Shown: one piece after another, positions 1 to 10,959 of the stretch
Numbering within the stretch: the first letter of the stretch is position 1
How the letters are laid out: each line of letters opens with the position of its first letter
From: Blastobasis lacticolella
Taxonomy: Eukaryota; Arthropoda; Insecta; Lepidoptera; Blastobasidae
Assembly: GCA_905147135.1 (NCBI GenBank)
Contig: LR990059.1
Coordinates: 17,259,001-17,323,000, forward strand
Length of the DNA stretch: 64,000 nucleotides
Direction of reading: 5' to 3'
Program-made: the position numbers and the translations under genes
Notes under the pieces: generated by a model
Databases searched by the model: none
What the model was told of the DNA's origin: nothing
What the model saw: only the letters and a program-made list of their open reading frames with translations

Positions 1-300
1 GAAGCAACTGCTTTGAAGTGAAGTACCGTCTGACCTTCGAGAGGATACCAAGTTTCTTGGCTGCGGTCTTAGCTTTGGATTCAATGTACTGTCCAAAGTT
101 AAGATTGGTTGATAGCTCAACACCAAGGAGCTGTAGGTTGTCGGTAATTTTCACAGGTACATTCCGGAAAGCCGGAGCTAGATGAAATGGACTCCGTTTG
201 GCAGAAAACACACGCCTGCGTTTTGGTAGTGTTGAACGCCGCTAGATAGGCTTCGCCCCAGTCGGACACTGCTTTGAGAGCTTCGATTGCACTAAACGTA
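1..300 (-). pseudogene. Jockey-like LINE reverse transcriptase fragment (C-terminal part)
   Basis: Read on the minus strand, this gives a recognisable LINE peptide. It starts near IEALKAVSDWGEAYL and continues through KTQACV, RSPFHLAPAFRNVPV, LQLLGVELSTNLNFGQYIE and KTAAKKLGILSKVRRYF. This matches the region downstream of the catalytic YxDD box in Jockey-type non-LTR retrotransposons. A loss of about 2 bp near 210-220 shifts the frame between KTQAC and SAKRSPF, so the copy is dead. It runs off the left window edge. The same protein segment occurs in a second, more decayed copy at 3940-4345 on the plus strand. Family assignment rests on motif recognition, not a search. Confidence 0.82.
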
Positions 301-639
301 GGCGACGCTTATGTTTGCACCTAATTTTTATTAATATAGGTATATTGTAAGTTCCTAACAAGAAAAGCACTGTACGTACCTACCAACACCAAACTCGCTA
401 AGTCACTTGTACTTTATGACACCGAATCTGTGACTTCTACATGCATAGAAATATCATAGGGCGTCAACTTAAGAGTCACCAAGTTTAGTGCAACCGGGCA
501 TTGACTTGTAATCATTGTAATGCAATCTACTGTCCATTTTGGTCAATTTCCAGCACCACTGAGCAATGTTTTGGCGTGCCAATAGCTCATCACCAAGGAT
601 GCCGAAGACGGAGTGAGGTAGGCCAGGAGTAGCAGGAAG
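301..639. other. AT-rich spacer, no gene seen
   Basis: No coding signal, RNA gene or clear repeat was recognised here. Confidence 0.5.
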
Positions 640-718
640 GTGGACCCAGGGCCTTCGCGTGCCGCGCGGGGACACGGGGCCCGGGACATAACGCCAAGAT
701 GATGATGATGATGATGAC
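640..718 (+). repeat. SINE family A, 3' tail with (GAT)n
   Basis: This is a degenerate copy of the SINE tail (ccgggccctcgtgcgcgag, then acattaacgccaagatg), ending in a short GAT repeat at 699-716. Only the 3' end is present. Confidence 0.65.
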
Positions 719-773
719 TGAGCGATGTTTTGATATTTTGATCTAACTAACGAGGCGTAGCCGAGTATGATAA

Positions 774-846
774 TAGTTTGACACGAGTGTTTTAATACCT
801 AATTATATGCAGTTGCATACACTACTTTATCTACACTCATATTTTT
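774..846 (+). repeat. 72-bp block repeated at 8265-8336
   Basis: The segment containing gtgttttaatacctaattat and then actactttatctacactcat recurs almost unchanged at 8265-8336. Both copies lie just downstream of a family A SINE tail. Confidence 0.75.
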
Positions 847-1600
847 ATGTTTAAAAATCGTACCTATAATTTTCTCAACTTTGCTGGAAGTAAGCTGCGA
901 GTCAGTTCTGTTGTATCTACGCGTCGAGGACATCAAGCGGCGGGAAATTCACTTAATTACTTTCACATTTATCTATTTATTTGCTTCAAACAAGAAAAAA
1001 CATTCACAAACACAAATTACAACAATTAGAAAAAGTATTCTGTTTAGCGGGAAAATAATTACACAGAATATAAACAGGAAAATTTGAATTTTGAATTTAA
1101 ATTTGTCAAAGACATTTCGGTATTCAGCCTACATTTCGCCGTGTCTCAGCGCCCGACAAAAATTTAAAAAATAAAAGTGTTGCATAATGATTAAAAAGTT
1201 ATTTTACGTTACAGCTGTAATGAAATTAGTATGGGAAATGCTGTATCGAAAAGTAATTTATTATAATTTCATAGACTGGCGTGAAAAAAGTGTATCCTTA
1301 AACAACTGTTTTCGAATATGAAATTGGAACATTACGCTATGAGTGTAGATGAAAGTTATTATAGTATATCTGAATATGAAAATGACAAAAGTCCATGGGA
1401 CTGAACTGCTGTTCTATACAGGTATTTACTTTTAAGATAGTATATAGGACAAATAATGTATTAGTACATAAGACATGTTTAAAAAAAAAGAATTAACGTA
1501 GGCTCTGTGGGTTTCTTGCCGTTTCTTTCCCCCACGTAGAACCACCTTGAAAGCGGCGTTAAATTTCCTTCCTTTCCCACACATAGTGACTTCTGCCTGC
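847..1600. other. AT-rich spacer, no gene seen
   Basis: Short open frames at 847-1087 have no recognisable protein features and are treated as chance. Confidence 0.5.
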
Positions 1601-1857
1601 GGTTGGGTAGGGGTAGGATAGTGGTAGGGTAGGGGTAAGATAGTGGTAGGGTAGGGGTAGGATAGTGTTAGGGTAGGGGTAAGATAGTGTTAGGGTAGGG
1701 GTAAGATAGTGGTAGGGTAGGGGTAGGATAGTGGTAGGGTAGGGGTAAGATAGTGGTAGGGTAGGGGTAAGGTAGCGGTAAGGTAGGGTTAAGGCAGTAG
1801 GAGAATATGGTAGGGGTAAGCTAGAGGTAGGGTAGGGATAGGATAGAGTAGGGTGGG
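1601..1857 (+). repeat. G-rich minisatellite, about 22-bp unit
   Basis: Roughly ten to eleven tandem copies of a 22-bp unit built on GGTAGGGTAGGGGTA followed by AGATAGT or GGATAGT. The copies are near-identical for the first seven, then degenerate towards 1857. The G-runs lie on the plus strand. The minus-strand open frame through it (PLPYHYLTPTLPLSYPY-like) is a translation of the repeat, not a gene. Confidence 0.92.
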
Positions 1858-2083
1858 AGCAGCTACCTATCACATGCAGCATGTGTAATGCACGCTCAAT
1901 TTAAAGTCTGTCTGGCGGTGGCGTGGGGGCCGGGTCGCTCTTTTCCCTCAAATATGGTTGAATTGGACGATGGCTGGGCCCTGCGTTATACTCGTGAACG
2001 GGTGCTGCCTTGGTAGACTGGCTTACTCTTGCTGTAGTTTTAGGTGGTTTTTCTTTATTTTACTAGACATATTTATATAATAT
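1858..2083. other. Spacer, possible LINE-derived sequence
   Basis: The segment around 1910-1990 (ctggcggtggcgtgggggcc) resembles the LINE tail that follows it but could not be firmly placed. Confidence 0.3.
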
Positions 2084-2266
2084 ATTGAGCGCGGTCCGGC
2101 TTTGCCTGGCATTGCCGGGCACGGTCCGGTCGTGACTGGCGTGGGGTAAGTTTGCTGCTGCCATGGGGCGGCCAGCGTGCCACTGTGTGCTTCCTTCCTT
2201 TTTGACGATTGAAAGAGATATTTAATGTCCTAATCAATAAATAAATTTTGAATTTTACAAAAGAGC
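2084..2266 (+). repeat. LINE 3' end, family H
   Basis: It shares cacggtccggtcgt, tttttgacgattg, agagatatttaat and a tail aatcaataaataaatttt with the copy at 44255-44437, and in reverse with 4742-4830. The A-rich terminus suggests the 3' untranslated end of a non-LTR retrotransposon. Confidence 0.7.
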
Positions 2267-2817
2267 CGACGCTACGATTTTGTTTCAATCCACGAATAAT
2301 GACATATTAATCTAATATCGTATTAGGGTGGGTGGTAGAAGTGTAGGTATTAATTATATTATCATTTTCCTTACCTACACCTGAACTGTTGAGAACTTAA
2401 AAATAGCCTTGTAAGCTGGTGGTCCAAGTTTCCATTTCTAATGACGTAAGTAACTATGTATCAGTATCAACAGATCAACACTATGGTTCGGAGGGCACGT
2501 TAAGCCGTCGCACTCGCTGTCGATTGATTGATAGTAGCTGTCATTAGCAAGGTTGGACGTCGGTTGTTGGACGGTTGAAGATCGGACACGAAGTTCCAAT
2601 CGACAAGGCGTAGGTACTCGATTGCACTAAACTTATGTGACTCTTAGGTTGCTGTCTTAATATATTCCTAATATTTGCTAACAAAGATCCATTGCAATAA
2701 ACTAAAATTATTAAATCCATCAAACGCAATCGAAAAAGTAACAATTTCAATAATTGAAATCAGGGAATTGCTTGCAACAGAGTTACATAATTAGGCTACT
2801 GTACTTTAATCGTAATT
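2267..2817. other. AT-rich spacer, no gene seen
   Basis: No coding or RNA signal was recognised. Confidence 0.5.
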
Positions 2818-3003
2818 AGGCGACTGAATCCATAATCCAATCCCCAGTCAGGTTCCCCTGTTAACAGAGTCGCGGAGGTCACATAGCACCCGCTCCACTG
2901 TTATTACCTGATCTAATCTACCAAATCCTGGATCATGATCAAGGCAGACCCCGGGCCCTCACGCGCAAGAGTACATCCGGGACATTAACGTCAAGGTGAC
3001 CAT
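2818..3003 (+). repeat. SINE family A, body without tRNA head
   Basis: It contains the family body words caggttcccctg, gctccactg, aaatcctggatcatg, gggccctc and the terminal acattaacg. The tRNA-related head is missing. Confidence 0.75.
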
Positions 3004-3594
3004 GTTGTACATACCATGATTCTAAGGAAATCTAGTTCTTATGCTAGTTCATTTTGGGCACATCCGTCGGCTATTTTATGTAACATCAAAAGGTATGTCA
3101 CGCGGCACGCCGCATTACCAGTGTTTTCTCAAAGCGAACGCATTTCACGCATTATTGAACATAATGCCCTCTCCTCTTAAAATAAGTTTTTTCTTTCCTC
3201 ATTGATCTTCGATTGATCTTCGCTATGACAAAAAAACTTCTTACTCCGGGCGTAAAAGGAGTTTCTTCTTTCATCATTTACTCTACGGCTGGTTCCAGTG
3301 TTGCATGAGTGTCGCATGAGTGTTGCAGTTTTGCTAAAAATATTTAGTTTTCAAAAAATAATTGTGAAGATCTGGCTAGACTTAGATTTCATTTTTCAAC
3401 TGATACGAGTTCCGTATTTTACATTCTTCCGTTTTTCATTCACTTTGTATCGGCTAGATCTTAGTGAACACCTTGTATGATCCAATAGACCGTGTCCTTT
3501 ATGATTTTATGAAATTATTTGACATTGATATTTTTAGTTAATTGACATAAGTATGGAATTTGACATTGTTATTATTTTTATATTTTTGGTAATG
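3004..3594. other. AT-rich spacer, no gene seen
   Basis: The 60-codon open frame at 3298-3480 has no recognisable domain. Nothing else was seen. Confidence 0.45.
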
Positions 3595-3690
3595 AATTTA
3601 AAAACTACTTACTCACGTACCTAAAAAGATATGGAATAGTAAATTCTGAAATAAATGATTTTTATTTATTTATATGTGACAGTGGCCGTT
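3595..3690 (+). repeat. LINE 3' fragment, family J
   Basis: About 48 bp (actacttactcacgtaccta through taaattctga) match 41284-41332. The following ataaatgatttttatttatt matches 41694-41713. Confidence 0.65.
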
Positions 3691-3939
3691 TTACAATCAG
3701 GTTCGAAATCTGCTCGTTTGTCATTACTAGTTTAAAAATACTGAAATAGTAGGCTATGGTTACTGTTACCTACTTAATTAATTTTAAATATGACGTTATC
3801 GCATGAAATGTCCCCTACCTACCTCCGAATGTACTTGAACGGTACCTGCAAAGTTTCGGCCGTTGCATGATTAGATTAGATTATGCTTAATAAAGTCAAT
3901 AAGTTGTAGGTATTTGTGGCCGACAAGTTTATATCCTCT
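3691..3939. other. AT-rich spacer
   Basis: No gene or repeat family was recognised. Confidence 0.4.
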
Positions 3940-4345
3940 CTATAAAAGCAAAAGCCAACAGGGACGATATTCAGTCTTGTCGAGAGGAGAGGGTTGGTTG
4001 TTTGAACGAAGCCCTCAAGGCAGTCTAAACTTGGGGTGGAGCCAATCTAGTGGCGTTCAAGGATACCAAAACACATGCGTGTTTGTTTTCCGCCAAACGG
4101 AGTCCATTCCATCTAGCTCCAACTTTTCGGAATGAAGGTGCCTATGGAAATTACCAACAACTGTTGAACTATAAACCAAACTTAACTTCGGTCAGTACCT
4201 ACCTACATAGAATCCAATGCGAAGACTGCTGTCAAGAAATTCGAATGAAAGGCGATATCCACTTCAGTTTAAAGCAGTTGCTTCAGTTATCTCTAGGACA
4301 AAAGTCTGTACTGCTGGCTCCTCTGGGATCGATCAGCCAAATACC
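3940..4345 (+). pseudogene. Jockey-like LINE reverse transcriptase fragment
   Basis: One frame reads ACLFSAKRSPFHLAPTFRN (about 4077-4132), closely matching the minus-strand remnant at 1-300. Flanking homologous stretches (KAVSDWGE-like upstream; KTAAKK-like near 4230; a run ending in aaagcagttgcttc near 4285) lie in other frames. Several frameshifts and stops therefore separate them. The 103-codon open frame at 4050-4361 is not an intact protein but a partly open piece of this remnant. Confidence 0.78.
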
Positions 4346-4490
4346 AACTGGCCGCTGGTAATTCGGTGAAAAAATAAAATGAATTATTTAAGCTAGCCTG
4401 CTGAGTCTCGGCGTATCGGAGCATCGGCGTAGGGTTGCGCGTCTGTCGGTCTTCCAGCTATCCGCACGAGCCGCTTTGGTTACCAATGCG
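4346..4490. other. Spacer before a MITE
   Basis: No feature was recognised. Confidence 0.4.
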
Positions 4491-4492
4491 TA

Positions 4493-5461
4493 GGGGAAGG
4501 TGGCCTAAAACGGGTAAGCTTCGCGTGAGGATAAAACAATTTGAAATGTGCTGTATATCCTAGCGTTATTTAGTTTATTAGATAGGATGTTTATTCAACT
4601 AGGAATAAAACACGATTTTAAAGTATTTTCTTTTTTAAATAGATATTTATTTTATAAATAGAAAAAATAAGATACCTCTGGGAAACCCGTTTTGCCCGCA
4701 TATGAGCCTAAAATGTGTCTGATTTTGGCAAAACGGGTAGGCGTCATGAAATTCGAAATTCAAATTTTCTTTATTGATTAGGACATTAAATGTCTCTTTC
4801 AATCGTCAAAATAATCGTCATAATTTTCAAAATCAAACTTAAAATCTCACAAGTAGGAAACAACACTAGTACAGTGCACCGACTATAGTTTATCATTTCG
4901 ACTTTAAGCATTTAACACTATGTAACTGTTAAAATGTTCAAAGTTAAAAAATACAACCACCTAACAAAATCAACCTTCCTGTTTATGTAACATTCATGGC
5001 TACAGGAGTTGTAGATCAAAATACCCATACCTCTTTGAGGTCTTTTTACAATAGGTATAGATTGAATTATTTACATTATAACAAGTTCTTATCCGTTTTG
5101 TGTTAATTTTTTCATACAAAACTATACCTTTTTTAGGGCACCCGTTTTGCCCAATATCATATGTTTTTGTAAAGTAATTAAATATTTCAGAATGAAAGGT
5201 ATTCCGAGATAACTCTTTGTTTTAAGAGCTTTCTTAATTTAAAGTTCATCACATATCTTATTATTTTTAAGAAAAGCACTAAGAATATTTCGGTAGACAT
5301 ACATCCGCCATTAAGCTGCTCCGGTGCCCAAGCAAATGAATCGAAACTCGTCAATATTCAGCTACTCTCGGAACATGCACCCATCGACACTGGGTGTGAC
5401 ATGGCAGCGTATGAGCGCTTACCCATCTTAAGCGGTACATCCGTTTCAGGCCACCTTTCCC
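4493..5461. mobile_element. Non-autonomous DNA transposon (MITE) with TA flanks
   Basis: The left end, GGGGAAGGTGGCCTAAAACG, recurs inverted at the right end (cctgaaacgg side, 5445-5461), with a further shared GGGTAAGC inside each end. TA dinucleotides at 4491-4492 and 5462-5463 fit a TA target duplication, as used by Tc1/mariner-type elements. No transposase frame is present. Inside, ACCCGTTTTGCCC occurs at about 4685 and 5140 and inverted at 4727. A minus-strand LINE family H tail (4742-4830) is embedded in it. Confidence 0.72.
4742..4830 (-). repeat. LINE family H tail nested in the MITE
   Basis: On the minus strand it reads tgacgattgaaagagacat, ttaatgtcctaatcaataaa and an A/T-rich end, matching 2200-2262 and 44370-44430. 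Confidence 0.65.
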
Positions 5462-5479
5462 TACCCTACGGATAAGGAA

Positions 5480-5625
5480 TGGAACACGTTGCATGCGAAT
5501 ATTCCCTGATCATTATAATCTGGACGCCTTCAAGGCTAAAGTGAATAGGCTCTTCCTAGTCAGGTATGCTCCTTCTTCGGCCGCATCGCACTTTACCATC
5601 AGGTGAGATGATTGGCTAGCTCAAT
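5480..5625 (+). repeat. LINE 3' coding-end fragment, family D
   Basis: It contains cattataatctggacgcct, caaggctaaagtgaatagg and catcaggtgagat, a segment recurring at 19435, 24150, 46690 and 54450. The best frame resembles HNLDAFKAKVNRLFL, a LINE ORF C-terminus. Heavily decayed. Confidence 0.65.
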
Positions 5626-5749
5626 AAATTTTTTAAAAAAAGTATGTAGATTAAATAATAATGAGTTACAATTTAAATAATATCATGGTCATCTGTTGAA
5701 TCACTTACACCGTCTCATAAATAAACTATGACAATGACGGCGGTGTATC

Positions 5750-6680
5750 ATGTGTGAAGTGCGCTCCCTCGGAGGGTGGGTTTAATTTGCGAAACAGTTG
5801 TGTACACGGACTGCCCACTTGTTGCAAACATATTCATTAATCTGGGGACTCCAAGCCATTGTGGGGAAGGGCGCGGACTAAGGGCGCGGGGGACAATGTA
5901 GGTAGACAATACCGCGCCCCAAACGCGTTTTTTATCGCGTCAGCTGCGCAAGTGCAATCCATTGTGCGCACAGCGACAAAATGGGATTACCCATTATCCT
6001 GTGATATGTTTTATTAGGTTGTTTATCATATCGGGCGCAGGAGCTTGCGAATTCGCGACATGTGCGGTGCTCGAGTCACGACCCTCGCAGAATTATCTTT
6101 TTATTCATTAGAGCGATTATTGTGTTTAACCGCGCACCGCGCCGTGAAATCGGATCGATTAGCGCGCTATTGCGGCGATTCCACCGCGATAATGCGTACA
6201 CAGCATTAGACTAAACGATGTTATCGGCGCGCCGCCGCCGGCGGGGGCTGGGCGTGACGAATCCGGCCGTTTGGACTGATGGCTTCTGTATAATTTTTTG
6301 TTTGTACATTTTAAAAATGTAATATTCGAACGGAAGCTTGGCCGATTCGGATTAATTTATATGGAAATAGCGCCGACGTTAACGTGAGCGAGTGTGGAGC
6401 CGGTTTGGCGGACAAGCGGCTCGCGAGGCGCGGGGAGCGCCTAATTGCCTCGAGGAGCTCAAAACTGCATCTGTCAATCATATTGTTGCGGAGGGCGAGG
6501 GAGGGGGCCGGGGGGTGCTCGCGTGTCGCGGCGTGTATCGCCCGATCGGCGCTCGTTACTTCACACCCGCGGCTCATTACACGCCGCCGCGGTCGCATCA
6601 CCAAGTGAAATGCGCCCGCGCCGCCCGCGCCTAACGACGTCGTGACCACGCGCAGCGCCGCGCACGCATCCGCCTCGTAT
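5750..6680. promoter_or_regulatory. CpG-rich island 1
   Basis: A GC- and CpG-rich block in AT-rich surroundings, with homeodomain-like words (taattt, attaat) between GC runs. It carries TGCGCCCGCGCC at 6611, one base off the window's recurring palindrome. Overlapping open frames on both strands (to 154 codons) reflect stop-poor GC-rich DNA. Regulatory function is inferred from composition only. Confidence 0.4.
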
Positions 6681-7074
6681 ATGATTATAAGCAAACTTTT
6701 TACCCGACTCCAACAGACATGATAGAAATTCAATCGAACGTGATATAAGGCGGTATTAGTTGCAGGCCGCTCCAAGGCTTAGATTAGTGTCGAAACTCAC
6801 TCTCTTTTTAAAGTAACGGCATCACTCAAGTAGGTGTGTATCGACACTTTCTAGTTTGCCGCTTATATCGTTCGATATATAAATAATAGGTACCTAGGTC
6901 CTGTTCACTGAGTAAGCAAATTGTTATTTTACTTTACACTTTCCTCTCTTACTTGTCACACATCTTGGTCAGTTTATATATCTAGTAATATACTTATTGA
7001 GAGTATTTCGCATGGTAATGTACGCTGCCACGACAATTTGGTGACCTCGATGTAATCAGGCGTAGTAAGCCCCA
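6681..7074. other. AT-rich spacer
   Basis: No gene or repeat was recognised. Confidence 0.45.
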
Positions 7075-7325
7075 GCCACGCTCAGCGCTGACTGCGCTGC
7101 ACCGCTGCGCCGTTTCACCGTATTCAGCCAGCCGCCCGTCCGCCACCAGATGTAGCTACCTGACCCACCCACCCATGAAGAGTGCTCCAACTGAACCAGG
7201 AGGAAAATCTACGATTACTACCGCCGAACGATACGCCGTCTAGCTGCGATGCGATGCCAATCACCAGCACAGACGTTGTATACTACGCTGTCGCAGATCC
7301 CGAATCGTCGCCGCCAGACACCTAG
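7075..7325 (+). other. Possible transcribed exon ending at a splice donor
   Basis: A composition-balanced segment ends in ACCTAG followed by GTAAGTATT at 7326, a near-consensus 5' splice site. An ATG at 7245 opens a frame (MRCQSPAQTL...) through to the junction. No protein homology is recognised, so an untranslated exon, or chance, is equally possible. Confidence 0.22.
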
Positions 7326-7527
7326 GTAAGTATTGTAGTAAAGTGCCTTTTGTAGTCATAATTACTCCGTTGGGAATAATATACCTAAGTATGAATAGAT
7401 AACTACTACCTTCATAATCGATAGAATTAACGTAAAGTACTAGATATTTTAAGATGAATAATGTTGTCGTGAACAGTTCAGTTCAAGCAAAATAATTCCA
7501 TCGCCTAGGTATATACAGAAGGAGGCG

Positions 7528-7790
7528 CCTTTGTGCATACTTTTTGCCGATGATATCGTCCTGGTAGGCGAGGGTGGACTTGAGGTATAGAGCAGAAGCT
7601 GAAGAGCGTTTGCTTGAAATCAGCAGATATCAGACTGAGTAGCTATCTATAATTATGTTCTGTGGTCGATAGCGGTCTCTGCAAGTCTTTCGCCGTAACG
7701 CTTGACAGCGTAGCCCTACCAGTCTGCTCCGGCTTTAAATACCTCGGGTCTCAATGCATTGGATGAAATGAAAGAAATGGCGACAGAATA
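7528..7790 (+). pseudogene. RTE/CR1-like LINE reverse transcriptase remnant
   Basis: The frame from 7528 reads PLCILFADDIVLVGEGG. FADD is the reverse transcriptase catalytic motif C. Stop codons follow within 20 residues. Further on, VTLDSVALPVCSGFKYLGS (about 7694-7750) matches the region just downstream of the FADD box in RTE- or CR1-type LINEs. The gap between the blocks is close to the usual spacing, so this is one fragment with point decay. Confidence 0.85.
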
Positions 7791-7917
7791 CAGGTGCGAC
7801 TCCCGCACGAAACGAATATTTATGAGGAAGTTTAAAAGTGGTGGTAACAAAATTAAAAGTAGTTGACTATCTTTTTTCGGCCATATTATGCAGAGAGAAT
7901 AATACTAGTTAATTTAA

Positions 7918-8250
7918 GAGCGTCGGTGGCCGAGCGGTTAGAGTATCCGACTCGTAAGCCAGAGGTCCCGGGTTCGAATCCCGCTCCGGCCATGTACCAA
8001 TGACTGTTTTCTGAGTTATGTACATTAGATGAATACTAACCGATGCTCTTACGGTGAGGGAAAACATCGTGATGAAACCTGCACATTCAGGCGACTGGAT
8101 GTGTAACCATGATCCAATCTGGTCAGGTTCCCCTGGTAGCAGGGTCATGGAGGTCAGATGGCAGTCGCTCCACTGTAATTACCTGACCTGCCAAATCCTG
8201 GATCATGGTCACGGCGGACCGGGCCCTTGTGCGCGAGAATGCAACTGGCA
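7918..8250 (+). repeat. SINE family A, full copy with tRNA-like head
   Basis: The head at 7918-7991 has a pol III A box TGGCCGAGCGG (7927-7937) and B box GGTTCGAATCC (7971-7981). The anticodon loop reads CTCGTAA, closest to a tRNA-Thr(CGT) layout. The acceptor strands do not pair well and a conserved SINE body follows (aaaacatcgtgatgaaacct, gtgtaaccatgatccaat, aaatcctggatcatgg). It is a retroposed SINE rather than a working tRNA gene. Confidence 0.88.
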
Positions 8251-8264
8251 TATAAAAGGGGGTA

Positions 8265-8336
8265 TAGTTTGATAGCAGTGTTTTAATACCTAATTATATG
8301 CAGTTGAATACACTACTTTATCTACACTCATATTTT
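8265..8336 (+). repeat. Second copy of the 72-bp block at 774-846
   Basis: Near-identical to 774-846 and, like it, directly downstream of a SINE tail. Confidence 0.75.
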
Positions 8337-8339
8337 CTT

Positions 8340-9289
8340 TTAGAACAATAAAAAGAAATACATAAACCAAGGCAGCAGTCACCACGAATTCTTAAGCTAT
8401 GGAGCAATTTGTGTGGACTACCCTGAGATATTTAGACACGACGTCGACTCACAAAATGAGTTTAAGAAGACTAGATTACACATAAGTACCTCGTAGTCAA
8501 TTTACTCCTCAAGAAGCCTGGTCTTCGTAAGTAATGCATACTTAAATGCAAAATATACTTTAAACTAAATTTTCTCATGTGCTTAGCTTTAACTTATAAA
8601 TAGATATATTTAATTTAGGTACAGACACACACACTGGCTACGGCAACTCACAAACTAATTTTTAAATAGTTTTATCGCGAAAGCGGCGTTTATAATCGTC
8701 CAATATTTTCATAGAAATCAACGATATATGGTAATTATTAAAACAAATTCAAGTAAGTTCATCGCTGTGTAATTTTCTAACGCACTTGGTAACACATGCT
8801 TGTGTTACCCTTGACTTACCACAAAATATAACCTCATTTGTTAGCCTGCTATGTATCGTCACACATGGCGTCCCAGACCAATGGTCATCCCAGTTTCCAG
8901 GGCGTGAGTGTCATCCCGTAGGTTTCTGATCACGGACCAAACCGCTTGCCTCCAGATTTGCGTGTTCCAGCGGAATGATAGATAGCTAGATGTACTCGGA
9001 TGATATTGTTTAAGTCCCACAACCGTTTTAGAAGGATCCTATTTTTAAGGGCATTAATTTTATGAGTTCACAATCGACAACAGCTGTGGACGAAACGTTA
9101 CAATGTGGAAGTACCTACCTACTGAGCGCTCTCAGAACACATTAGGTACAAATGAAATATTAAATCGTCAACTTAATCTACCTAACTAGGTAGATAGGCA
9201 TTCCTATGCCTGCAAAAAAGAAATGCGAATAAAATCCTATAAGATAGCGGTGCTAAATATGTAGTCTGGGCAAGAAAATGTAGGTATTC
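8340..9289. other. AT-rich spacer, no gene seen
   Basis: No recognisable coding sequence or repeat family. The moderately GC segment at 8860-8960 was not identified. Confidence 0.45.
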
Positions 9290-10060
9290 AAGGTTTTGGA
9301 AGTTAGATTCTGCATTTCCGCATCGGGCGAGCGCGCTCGCGGGCCGCGGCTGCGCCGGCGCCGGCCGCGGCTAATGCGCGTGTTCTATTGCAAATTGCAA
9401 TCAAGGAATGCCCGCCTCGCGATGTTCCACCGTATTCCGTGTTCTAGGCTGCTTATTATCCGGCTTGTGGTTTTGTAAGTCTTAAAAGCGGCCCGTTGCC
9501 CGGCCAGCCGCGCGATTTCATTCCCCTCGATAATCTTTTGAGAACCCACTGTAATTGCAATGGTACGGTACCCGTAACTACAAAGTACGCAGGATGTAGA
9601 CAAGCGCAGTGGAATAACTACTCGCGAGGCTGTTCTGTCTATTTATGATTGAAGACCGTGGAAATCATTGGGAGTGCACTTCGTATATAATTGGAGAGTT
9701 GGTAAATTACGCAATAAAGAATAAATTATGTGGGGTAATGCGGCGCGGAGATAGCCGGGGCCGGCCGGCCGGTGTGCGCGCGCAGCTAATTAAGAAAACT
9801 GTCCCGTGTAATTGAAACTCTTAGCGAGAGATACGGCGCATCACATTTACATAAAAGCCCGAGAGGCCGTTAGGCGCGGGCGCACTGAGCGCTCTATTAC
9901 TATGGTAATATATGTTATTTGATCTGCGGTCGCCAAGCTGCGCCGGCGCATTGTCTCGTTGGGAACGCTCTTTTGTTTGCGCCGTCGTGAGTCGCCGCGC
10001 GGATCACGGGCTGCGGCTGCCGTGGATTTATTGCGATCTATTTGCACTGGTTACATTCTT
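9290..10060. promoter_or_regulatory. CpG-rich island 2
   Basis: A GC-rich block with an exact TGCGCCGGCGCA at 9939 and near copies at 9351 (TGCGCCGGCGCC) and 9873 (GGCGCGGGCGCA). AT-rich motifs such as ctaattaag lie between the GC runs. Function is inferred from composition and motif clustering. Confidence 0.4.
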
Positions 10061-10485
10061 CTACCTCCTGTACTTAGGTCGGGAGGTAAACAATTAAATC
10101 ATGATAGTAAAAGTGCTGTCAGGTAATGTTGAAAAATTGTGACTAGGAACAGAGTAGTGTGGTCAAGCAAGAGAAAGAGTGATACAGATAGTGCCGCTCT
10201 GGCAGTACATATATCTGTTTTTTGGCGTGACGTGAAATCAAGAATATTACGAATAATTAAAAAACTCGACTTGACCGAGTCCCAAAGGAGCATACCGTGG
10301 TAGGCTCCCTAAGGAAGATGCTCGGTGAAGAATATATTGTACATACTTACATTGGCTTACATTGTACAATGCAAATGTGATATTATAGGATAACGACTAG
10401 CTAATAAGTCCAACATCTATACAACAAAAATCATATTGGCGATAATATATCCTGCTTCTGGCGTACGAGAGAACGGGGCCTACCT
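10061..10485. other. AT-rich spacer
   Basis: No gene or repeat was recognised. Confidence 0.45.
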
Positions 10486-10790
10486 TTGATCATGATCCTG
10501 GGGTTGGCAAATCAGTTATTTATAGTAGAGTAACTGATATCTCACCTCCATGACTCTGTTGATAGGGGAACCTGTCATAAGCAGATGGGATCACGGTACC
10601 TATTCACTCGCTTGAATGTGTAGGTTTCTTCAAGATGTTTCTCTCACTGTAAGAGCACGGTTAGTGTTAAACTTAGATACACGAGTCAGAAACAGTCATA
10701 TGGCAGCACAGGGGATCAAATTCGGTACATCTCGCTTACGAGGCCGACCCGTTAGTACTAACGCTACCGACGCTCATGAACAAAAGTAGC
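10486..10790 (-). repeat. SINE family A, decayed near-full copy
   Basis: On the minus strand, the degenerate tRNA-like head (10700-10760) is followed by the body words ctcttacagtgag, ggttcccctatc and ccaggatcatgatc. Confidence 0.75.
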
Positions 10791-10959
10791 CTCCTGTCTA
10801 TTAAGGTAACTTGATAAGGTATACTTTATTGTCTTAGATACTGATGTTCATTAGGCAACACAGGGCATCCACCAGAGCTATATTTATTCGCAAAACTGTT
10901 ACGTATCAAACCTCTTATTAGGAGAGCGAACACGCGATACAGAAACGTACGTCAATCAT

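Noticed and set aside
1601..1857. Telomeric repeat
   Set aside because: Insect telomeres are TTAGG; this is a 22-bp GGGTA-rich unit.
1601..1857. CRISPR array
   Set aside because: Direct tandem units with no unique spacers, in a eukaryotic context.
1559..1882. 107-codon minus-strand protein with PLPYHYLTPT repeats
   Set aside because: Translation of the 22-bp minisatellite.
6311..6775. 154-codon minus-strand protein
   Set aside because: CpG-island composition, overlapped by several open frames on the other strand, no recognisable domain.
7918..7991. tRNA-Thr gene
   Set aside because: A and B boxes are intact, but the acceptor stem pairs poorly and the same SINE body follows here and at 29660. 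It is a SINE head.
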